The notes beneath the pieces were generated by a model. That model was not told where the DNA came from, did no database searches, and saw nothing but the letters and a program-made list of their open reading frames with translations. DNA of 19,021 nt from positions 1 through 19,021 of the forward strand of contig JAEWBM010000049.1 of NCBI GenBank assembly GCA_023391155.1, written 5' to 3'. The DNA is from Acidobacteriota bacterium (lineage in GTDB: Bacteria > Acidobacteriota > Blastocatellia > Pyrinomonadales > Pyrinomonadaceae). Made by a program: the position numbers and the translations under genes. Below are positions 13,475 to 19,021 of the stretch, piece after piece; the first letter of the stretch is position 1; every line of letters starts with the position of its first letter.

Positions 13475-14659
13475 TTATTTTGCCAGCCTGATCCCGGTGA
13501 ATTGCCAGCGAAGGTGCGGATGGAAAAAGTTTCTGTAAGTGGGCCGGCTGTGGCCGTACGGCGTTATAACCGAAGCGCCGCGCAGGACCATCTGATTGAT
13601 CATAAACTTGCCGTTATATTCGCCCACGGCGCCGCCCGGCTTTTTGAATCCGGGATACGGAAGATAGGCTGAATTGGTCCACTCCCACCTCAGGCCCCAT
13701 TCGAAATGTGCATTGGCGGTCTCCCACTCAAATTCCGTCGGCAGCCGCAAACCTTTCCATTCGGCGAACGCAGCGGCTTCGTAAAACGAGACGTGGCAAA
13801 CGGGGGCTTCGGGCGGAAGCGCCCTTAGCCCGGCAAGCGTGTAATGTTGCCATTTGCCTTCACGATCGTGCCAGTAAAGCGGTGATGTGACCCCCTCACG
13901 ACCTACCCAGTCCCAGCCCTCGGAATGCCAGAGCCGGTGGTTCGAGTACCCGCCGTCCGCTATGAATTCCGCATATTCGCGATTCGTAACGAGTGCCTTT
14001 GCAATGCCGAACGGTTCAAGGAAAACCCTGTGGCGGGCTAGTTCGTTATCAAAACAAAAGCCATCACCCTCAAAACCTATTTCGTAAATACCCTCATCGA
14101 CCTCATAAAAGCCGCCGTCACTTTGAGCAGCGGATTCGACGGGGAAAAAATCAGACTTGTAAACGGGGAATAATGGGTTGCAAGAGAACGTATATTTAAG
14201 ATCGGTGATTAGGAGCTCCTGATGCTGTTGTTCGTGGTTTAGGCCAAGTACGATCAGCGAACGGGCTTCAGGCGTGATCTCACCATCCAAAAACTCTTCC
14301 ATCGCTAGGTCGACGTGCTTTCGATAGGCGAGAACGTCGCGAACTGTGGGCCGGCTCAATTCGCCACGTTTGCCACGCTTGGTCCTTTCGCCGACGGTGT
14401 TGTAATAACTGTTGAAATAAAACGTAAACGTAGGGTCAAAAACGGCGTAGCCTTCGGAAAATGGCTTAAGAACCATTTCCTCAAAGAACCAGGCCGTGTG
14501 AGCGATGTTCCACTTTGGAGGTGAAACGTCCTCAATAGGCTGCGGGATGTAGTCCTCGACCTCCAATGGCTCGCAAAGAGACATCGTGTGTGCCCGGACG
14601 CGTTGAAAGAGAGCCCTTAAGTCCTCGCCCGTTTCCGGTTTCGGGTGTGCTGCAGGCAT
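13475..14659 (-). CDS. egtB: Hercynine oxygenase / sulfoxide synthase, type II-like
   Basis: 394 residues. EgtB joins a sulfur donor to hercynine using non-heme iron and O2. The N-terminal DinB-like domain carries the iron site: His54 in NIAHTAWFFEE and the HxxxHxE motif NHEQQHQE (141-148, His142 and His146). The C-terminal half (about 190-394) is a formylglycine-generating-enzyme/sulfatase-modifying fold, with IGFEGDGFCFDNE early and HLRWQFTGIR at the end. A Tyr-Tyr pair (85-86, in FNSYYNT) resembles the catalytic tyrosines of the Chloracidobacterium thermophilum type II enzyme, which uses cysteine rather than gamma-glutamylcysteine. That fits the absence of egtA and egtC here. EgtE, the final C-S lyase, is not in the window. 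It is the first gene of the block, 40 bases after the HEAT-repeat gene. Confidence 0.93.
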   Translation of the reverse strand: MPAAHPKPETGEDLRALFQRVRAHTMSLCEPLEVEDYIPQPIEDVSPPKWNIAHTAWFFEEMVLKPFSEGYAVFDPTFTFYFNSYYNTVGERTKRGKRGELSRPTVRDVLAYRKHVDLAMEEFLDGEITPEARSLIVLGLNHEQQHQELLITDLKYTFSCNPLFPVYKSDFFPVESAAQSDGGFYEVDEGIYEIGFEGDGFCFDNELARHRVFLEPFGIAKALVTNREYAEFIADGGYSNHRLWHSEGWDWVGREGVTSPLYWHDREGKWQHYTLAGLRALPPEAPVCHVSFYEAAAFAEWKGLRLPTEFEWETANAHFEWGLRWEWTNSAYLPYPGFKKPGGAVGEYNGKFMINQMVLRGASVITPYGHSRPTYRNFFHPHLRWQFTGIRLAK

Positions 14660-14669
14660 ATAACTATTA

Positions 14670-14702
14670 AAACAAAAAAGCCCTGAAATACCAACGGTTT
14701 CA
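14670..14702 (-). terminator. Weak intrinsic terminator between HEAT-repeat gene and egtB
   Basis: On the minus strand TGAAACC (starting in the stop codon of the HEAT-repeat gene) can pair with GGTATTTCA through a 7-bp stem with a 2-base bulge, followed by GGGCTTTTTTGTTTT. The stem is weak and the T-run good. It probably marks the border between two transcripts but may leak. Confidence 0.4.
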
Positions 14703-15614
14703 ATTTTCGTCAGAAGTTACCGACAGCATTAGCAGGGCTTCACGGGCGATCTCTGCGAGATATGGGTCCGGATTCGACGTGAACCGTTCGAGGAGCGATC
14801 TCGAACCCTCTTCACCGATGGCACCGATCGCAAAAGCGGCGTGCCTGCGGACGTCAATTGTCTCACGACTGTTTAAAAGTATCGCCCGCAGCTCGGACAC
14901 CGCCCTTCCGAAGGCCGGAGCTGACACCGAGGATGGAGCGACGGCCATTTTTAGTTTGTGTTTAAGGGGAAGAAAGTTCTGCGGAACTGTTTCGGGTCGA
15001 ATACCGCCGCGCACGAAAAGAGCTATTTGGCCGATCGACCTGGCTGCCATGCTTCGTAGGAACTCGGTCTCTTCATTGCGCCGCCCACGGATAATCTCCA
15101 TTAGCGGTCCAAGAGCAGACGGATCACCGATACCGCCCAGTGCGATCGCCGCAGCGGCACGAACCTCATTGTCGCTGTCCCGCCGCAATACCTCGCTCAG
15201 CCGCGGCACCGCCGCATTTGTGCCCGCCTGTGCGAGAGCGTAGGCGGCCTCCCGCCTCACGAACTCGGAGCGGTCGCTGAGCAACGGAGTTAGTGCGTTG
15301 GTTGCCGAGACAGGTTCCAGCCAGATCACGGCCGAAGCCGCCGTTGCCCGAACGATCGGGTCAGCATCCCTTAACGCTGGCAGCGCCAAATTGGACACTT
15401 CCGAAGAACGATGGCCGCGGATGCGATGGAGTACATCACGCTTCACCTCTGATGTTCCGGACGCTATCGCACGTTCATAATAGGCCGCTGTTCCTGCCCA
15501 TTGTTCCTCTTCGATAGTGATCTGGGCGAACGTCGGGACTATAAAAATTAGCAAAGCGGCAAGCACCGATATCGGAGCCGCCGCTTTTATCTTAAAGATT
15601 CTCACCGGTCGCAT
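14700..15614 (-). CDS. Exported HEAT-repeat protein
   Basis: 304 residues from ATG 15614. The N-terminus is a signal peptide: basic (RPVRIFKIK), then hydrophobic to about residue 30, with a likely cut near TFAQ. The body is made of helical HEAT/PBS-lyase-like repeats: several copies of D-x-xxRxxAAxALxxxG-type units, such as IVRATAASAV, FVRREAAYALAQAG, EVRAAAAIALGGIG and DVRRHAAFAIGAIG. Such repeats are protein-binding scaffolds and have no catalytic residues. The frame extends to a GTG at 15656, but that start overlaps the upstream small gene, and the signal peptide favours ATG 15614, five bases after that gene's stop. It is probably cotranscribed and translationally coupled with it. The partner and function are unknown. 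Confidence 0.75.
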   Translation of the reverse strand: MRPVRIFKIKAAAPISVLAALLIFIVPTFAQITIEEEQWAGTAAYYERAIASGTSEVKRDVLHRIRGHRSSEVSNLALPALRDADPIVRATAASAVIWLEPVSATNALTPLLSDRSEFVRREAAYALAQAGTNAAVPRLSEVLRRDSDNEVRAAAAIALGGIGDPSALGPLMEIIRGRRNEETEFLRSMAARSIGQIALFVRGGIRPETVPQNFLPLKHKLKMAVAPSSVSAPAFGRAVSELRAILLNSRETIDVRRHAAFAIGAIGEEGSRSLLERFTSNPDPYLAEIAREALLMLSVTSDEN

Positions 15615-15619
15615 GCGGG

Positions 15620-15844
15620 TCAGACAGACCGTCGTACGCTCTGTTGACGCACCCACTCGACAACTTGCCGGGCACGCCGATTCTCATACGAATCCGACAG
15701 CGATACGATCACGTCATCGACGCTGGAGCGTTCAGTTGCGTTTTGAGGAAATGAAAAATGCGGGGTGTCGAAGCTGGGAAACTTTCCTGGAGTTTGACGC
15801 CTTTCGGCATTCTGCGGATATTTTGTCTTGTTGAGTTCGGCCAT
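15620..15844 (-). CDS. Small hypothetical protein upstream of the HEAT-repeat gene
   Basis: 74 residues, with no family I recognise. The N-terminal half is polar and rich in Pro, Lys and Phe and looks disordered. The C-terminal half (about 42-70) is a predicted helix-rich segment with DDVIVSLSDSYENRRARQ and WVRQQ. No signal peptide, membrane segment or cysteine is seen. The case for a real gene is the excellent AAGGAGG Shine-Dalgarno sequence seven bases before ATG 15844 and the five-base spacing to the HEAT-repeat gene. The shared transcript suggests the two may work together, but one is predicted cytoplasmic and the other exported. Confidence 0.65.
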   Translation of the reverse strand: MAELNKTKYPQNAERRQTPGKFPSFDTPHFSFPQNATERSSVDDVIVSLSDSYENRRARQVVEWVRQQSVRRSV

Positions 15845-15851
15845 CTTCGTG

Positions 15852-15858
15852 CCTCCTT
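15852..15858 (-). promoter_or_regulatory. Shine-Dalgarno sequence of the 74-residue protein gene
   Basis: AAGGAGG on the minus strand, seven bases before ATG 15844. It is the strongest ribosome-binding site in the window and the main support for this small gene. Confidence 0.8.
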
Positions 15859-16039
15859 ATCAGGCAGATGACCGCGTTGTCAGGTCAGCCGCCTATGTGA
15901 TGATAATTTGCATAAGGGATAATGCTATAAACTCCATACCTTTACGGTCCCTACAGGATATCATAGGACCGTTGCGGCGGGCAACAAATTTGAGGCCCTG
16001 TAATTTCGCGGTTGAGGTGTGTCCCGGTGTCATACCAAA

Positions 16040-16069
16040 TTGGATACTCGACTGGGAATCCGTTAAAAT
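16040..16069 (+). promoter_or_regulatory. Possible leuS promoter
   Basis: TTGGAT (16040-16045) is followed after 18 bases by TAAAAT (16064-16069, five of six matches). The start of transcription would be about 40 bases before ATG 16116. The -35 match is poor, so this is tentative. The rest of the 271-base divergent gap shows an imperfect GGTCC-TA/TA-GGACC inverted repeat (15946-15970) and no T-box elements. Confidence 0.35.
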
Positions 16070-16115
16070 TGCCCTTTTCCGCTAGCTGCGAAAAACGGCG
16101 AGCGTTCTACCCTTT

Positions 16116-18779
16116 ATGGACGAAAAATATTTCGCAAAAAAGATCGAGTCTAAATGGCAGAAGATTTGGTCGGAAACCGGGGCATTCGAGGCGGAGGCCG
16201 GCGATCCGCGACCAAAGTTTTACCAGCTCGAAATGCTCCCTTATCCCTCCGGCAATCTCCACATGGGCCATGTTCGTAACTATTCCGTGGGCGACGCCGT
16301 TGCCTGGTATAAGCGTCTGAAAGGGTTCAACGTTCTGCATCCGATCGGGTGGGATTCATTTGGCCAGCCGGCGGAGGACGCCGCCGTCAAGCGGGGCGTC
16401 AACCCAAGAAGCTGGACCGAAGACAATATCGAGGTTATGCGCGGCCAACTTGAGCGGCTCGGGCTCAGCTATGACTGGCGTCGACAGATGTATGCCCACC
16501 GCTCTGAATATTACAAATTCGACCAGTGGTTCTTTCTCAAGATGTATGAGATGGGCCTGGCATACAAGCGATTGACCCAGGTCAACTGGTGCGAGACCGA
16601 TCAGGCCACGTTATCGAACGAGCAGGCCAGCGGCGGCCTCTGCTGGCGTTGCGGCAACCCGGTCACCAAGAAAGATCTCGAGCAGTGGTTCTTGAAAACG
16701 ACCGCTTATGCGGACGAACTGGTGGATTCGCTCGATGAACTGGAGGGCGGCTGGGAACAGAATGTGATCAAACGCCAGCGCGATTGGATAGGCCGGTCCC
16801 GCGGTGCATATGTCGATTTCAAGATCCGCGTGCCCGGAGAGACCGGCCGCCTTTCCTTGGATCAGCTCGAAAGTGTGCGCGTGTTTACGACGCGTATCGA
16901 TACCATTTACGGCGTTAATTCGATCGTCCTTGCCGCTGAACACCCGCTCGTCGACAAACATATGCATCGATTTTCCGAAGGTGTTGCGGCGAAGATCGAG
17001 GCAATGCGCGAGGAAAAGCTGCGGCCTTCGGACCACGAGGTCGAGGTTGAGAAAGACGGAGTCGATATAGGGTTGCGAGCAATTAATCCGTTCAGCAGCG
17101 AAGAAGTGCCGGTCTGGGTCGGCAATTACGTGATGATGGAGTACGGGACCGGCGCCGTCATGAGCGTGCCCGCTCACGACGAACGCGATTTCGAATTCGC
17201 GCACAAATTCGGATTACGCGTACGCCAGGTAATTTCCGAGCCGCATCTCGCACACGAGCACCACACAATGCAGGCACTCGCTCTTGAGGACCCGTATGTG
17301 GGTGAAGGGGTGCTGGTCCATTCGGATTTTTGGAACGGAAAGGCCAGCTCTACGGCCAAGGACGAAATGACCCGGCATGCTGAGCTGCACGGCTTTGGAG
17401 AAGCGGCGACCACCTATCGCCTCAGAGACTGGGGGATCTCGCGCCAGCGATATTGGGGATCGCCGATACCGATTCTGTATTGTGATAAGTGCGGTACCGT
17501 TCCCGAACATTACGATAATTTACCGGTCAAACTTCCCGCGGACGCTCCTATTACCGGCACGGGCGAATCGCCGCTCGCAAAGGTTCCGGAGTTCTACGAG
17601 GCAGAATGCCCTAATTGCCACGGCCCCGCGAGACGTGAGACCGACACCATGGACACGTTCGTGGATTCGTCGTGGTATTTCTTCCGTTACACGGATCCCG
17701 ACAATCAGGTCCTGCCGTTCTCGCCGGACGCAGCTGCATATTGGACCCCGGTGGATCAATACATCGGCGGCGACGACCATGCGGTGATGCACCTCATCTA
17801 TACGCGATTCTGGGCAAAGGTGATGCGGGATATCGGCCTTATCAAATTCGGCGAACCTGTCAAACGGCTCCTGACCCAGGGAATGGTGGTCGGCGAGACG
17901 TTCTATGACGATTCGTCCGGCAAGCGGGTTTATTATCCGGCCGACGCCGTTACGGTTGAACGCGATGAAAAGGGAAAGATCGTTTCCGCGGCCTCTAAGG
18001 ACGGGGCCGAGCTGAAATATGCGATCGAGCGGATGTCCAAGTCAAAGGGCAACGGTGTCGATCCCGATGAAATGGTCGAGATCTACGGCGCGGATGCTTC
18101 GCGGATGTTCGTCCTTTTCGCCGCACCCGTCGATAACGAACTTGTTTGGAACGAGGCGGGGATCGAGGGAGCCGTACGTTTTCTGCAGCGAGTCTGGCGG
18201 TTCGTGTATCGCTGGAAAGCTGCACTGGCAATGGCGACCGAGACACCGGCAGAATACAGCCCCGCCGCTAAGAAGCTGAGGCAGAAGACACACCAGACGA
18301 TCCAGCGGATAGATCAGGCGCTGGATACGCTCGGTTTTAACACGCCGGTAGCGGCGCTGATGGAACTTTCAAATGCCCTATATGAGTCAGGCATCGAACC
18401 CGACACAGCAACGCCGGACGAATTGTTCGCAGTGCGCGAAGCCGTTATGAGCCTGGTACTGATGCTTGCGCCCTTCGCCCCACACACTGCGGAAGAGCTT
18501 TACTCGGTGATCGTCGGCAATGAAAACGGAATGCTTGCAAACGGTGCCCGTTTTCCGGTGTTTGACGAAGAGGCGGCCCGAGCCGAGGAGATCGAAATAG
18601 CCGTCCAGGTCAACGGAAAGCTGCGGTCGAGAATATTCGCGCCGCCGGATGCAGACAGGGAAACGCTCGAGCAAATGGCTCTTTCTGCCGAAAAGATCAG
18701 CGACTACACCGAGGGTAAAGAGGTCGCCCGTGTGATAGTTGTCCCGAACCGTTTAGTAAATATTGTCGTAAAGGGTTGA
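16116..18779 (+). CDS. leuS: Leucyl-tRNA synthetase
   Basis: 887 residues, close to the bacterial LeuRS length. It charges tRNA-Leu with leucine in the cytoplasm. The class I signatures are present: HMGH (49-52, in PSGNLHMGHVRNYS) and a RMSKS form of the KMSKS loop (639-643). The CP1 editing domain is recognisable by TTRIDTIYG and the GTGAVMSVPAHDERD stretch, so post-transfer editing should be intact. Zinc-binding-type CxxC pairs occur in the inserted region (YCDKCG and CPNCHG). The C-terminal anticodon-binding and LeuRS-specific domains run to the end, with VQVNGKLRSRI typical of the family. ATG 16116 has no clear Shine-Dalgarno sequence. It stands alone, divergent from the HEAT-repeat unit. 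Confidence 0.98.
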   Translation: MDEKYFAKKIESKWQKIWSETGAFEAEAGDPRPKFYQLEMLPYPSGNLHMGHVRNYSVGDAVAWYKRLKGFNVLHPIGWDSFGQPAEDAAVKRGVNPRSWTEDNIEVMRGQLERLGLSYDWRRQMYAHRSEYYKFDQWFFLKMYEMGLAYKRLTQVNWCETDQATLSNEQASGGLCWRCGNPVTKKDLEQWFLKTTAYADELVDSLDELEGGWEQNVIKRQRDWIGRSRGAYVDFKIRVPGETGRLSLDQLESVRVFTTRIDTIYGVNSIVLAAEHPLVDKHMHRFSEGVAAKIEAMREEKLRPSDHEVEVEKDGVDIGLRAINPFSSEEVPVWVGNYVMMEYGTGAVMSVPAHDERDFEFAHKFGLRVRQVISEPHLAHEHHTMQALALEDPYVGEGVLVHSDFWNGKASSTAKDEMTRHAELHGFGEAATTYRLRDWGISRQRYWGSPIPILYCDKCGTVPEHYDNLPVKLPADAPITGTGESPLAKVPEFYEAECPNCHGPARRETDTMDTFVDSSWYFFRYTDPDNQVLPFSPDAAAYWTPVDQYIGGDDHAVMHLIYTRFWAKVMRDIGLIKFGEPVKRLLTQGMVVGETFYDDSSGKRVYYPADAVTVERDEKGKIVSAASKDGAELKYAIERMSKSKGNGVDPDEMVEIYGADASRMFVLFAAPVDNELVWNEAGIEGAVRFLQRVWRFVYRWKAALAMATETPAEYSPAAKKLRQKTHQTIQRIDQALDTLGFNTPVAALMELSNALYESGIEPDTATPDELFAVREAVMSLVLMLAPFAPHTAEELYSVIVGNENGMLANGARFPVFDEEAARAEEIEIAVQVNGKLRSRIFAPPDADRETLEQMALSAEKISDYTEGKEVARVIVVPNRLVNIVVKG

Positions 18780-18818
18780 CGGGGTCGGCCTTTTGGAAAC
18801 GGCGGTTAAAGTAAAAAC

Positions 18819-18847
18819 TTGCGTCGAGAGGGCAAAAGCTCTAGAAT
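18819..18847 (+). promoter_or_regulatory. Candidate promoter of the gene at the right edge
   Basis: TTGCGT (18819-18824) and TAGAAT (18842-18847, five of six matches) are spaced by 17 bases. Transcription would begin near 18854, giving a leader of about 90 bases. Confidence 0.45.
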
Positions 18848-18929
18848 TTAGGCGCTTGAGCACGGCAAAATTCACCCGCAGAGATTGTCTAATTCAAGAG
18901 CGCTTCCTCCCGAAGTTGTGATCGTGACC

Positions 18930-18941
18930 GGTTCTAGAACC
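18930..18941. repeat. 12-bp perfect palindrome next to a start codon
   Basis: GGTTCTAGAACC reads the same on both strands and ends one base before ATG 18943, where a ribosome-binding site would be expected. Its core TCTAGAA recurs at 18840-18846, across the -10 box. Confidence 0.7.
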
Positions 18942-18942
18942 A

Positions 18943-19021
18943 ATGAAAGAGTGCCAGCTGTGTAAGAACTGTTTTGCTGACGATGTGGCGACATGTCCGA
19001 ACGATGGGATGCCGACGATGC
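18943..19021 (+). CDS. Zinc-ribbon protein, probable Ser/Thr kinase, 3'-truncated by window edge
   Basis: Only 26 codons are visible. They encode cysteines at 4, 7, 10 and 18 in a C-x2-C-x2-C-x7-C arrangement followed by PNDG. This resembles the short zinc-ribbon header that I know from many acidobacterial Ser/Thr protein kinases, where the kinase domain begins shortly after. The kinase assignment is therefore an inference from the header alone: no catalytic residue is in view. No Shine-Dalgarno sequence precedes ATG 18943. The space is occupied by a palindrome. Confidence 0.5.
   Translation, partial: MKECQLCKNCFADDVATCPNDGMPTM

Larger units (their letters stand above)
18780..18942. other. 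Intergenic region after leuS with structured leader
   Basis: 163 bases with no gene. No convincing leuS terminator is seen. It carries a promoter (18819-18847), an imperfect inverted repeat GCGCTTGA (18852-18859) facing TCAAGAGCGC (18894-18903) that would fold the start of the leader, and a palindrome (18930-18941) touching the next start codon. Confidence 0.6.

Noticed and set aside
13935..13965. GGTTCGAGTACCC, resembling a tRNA T-arm
   Set aside because: It lies inside egtB in a conserved coding region, and no acceptor or anticodon arms are found around it.
15845..16115. Possible T-box leader before leuS
   Set aside because: No specifier loop, T-box sequence or terminator/antiterminator pair could be found. 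Only a weak inverted repeat is present.

Overview
The window reads as a chromosomal stretch of a moderately GC-rich bacterium, most likely an acidobacterium of the Blastocatellia/Pyrinomonadaceae/Chloracidobacterium group. That placement is inference. It rests on a type II-like EgtB with a Tyr-Tyr pair, a DUF5658-like membrane protein, a gene start resembling the zinc-ribbon-headed Ser/Thr kinases common in that group, and generally weak Shine-Dalgarno sequences. I saw no tRNA, rRNA, CRISPR array, insertion sequence, phage gene or integration site. This is mostly housekeeping and secondary-metabolism territory with a few odd loci.

Left part (1-4970). The 3' part of a radical SAM enzyme runs into the window on the plus strand and meets a minus-strand block: an inositol-monophosphatase/CysQ-like phosphatase, a small zinc-ribbon protein, an HtrA-like membrane-anchored serine protease and a DUF5658-like membrane protein. 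Two intrinsic terminators separate the units of this block. One of them supplies the -35 box of the protease promoter. An exported LysM protein with a glycine-rich segment follows on the plus strand. It ends at a bidirectional terminator shared with ispH.

Middle (4986-10566). The isoprenoid gene ispH (minus) is divergent from a plus-strand run of three genes. The first is a Ski2-like helicase that consists only of the RecA2 and C-terminal parts, with an extended -10 promoter directly at its ATG and a cluster of short repeats just upstream. Next come a membrane-anchored metallo-beta-lactamase-fold phospholipase of the NAPE-PLD type and a Tat-exported amidase-signature enzyme. The last two could act in sequence on exported N-acyl lipids or amides, but this is unproven.

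Right part (10568-15844, minus strand). egtB-egtD make ergothioneine precursors and are followed by birA, a small acidic protein and coaX, closely spaced and probably one transcript. Upstream on the same strand lie a small gene with a strong ribosome-binding site and an exported HEAT-repeat protein.

End (15845-19021). leuS is complete on the plus strand. After a promoter and a 12-bp palindrome, the first 26 codons of a zinc-ribbon protein, probably a Ser/Thr kinase, run off the edge.
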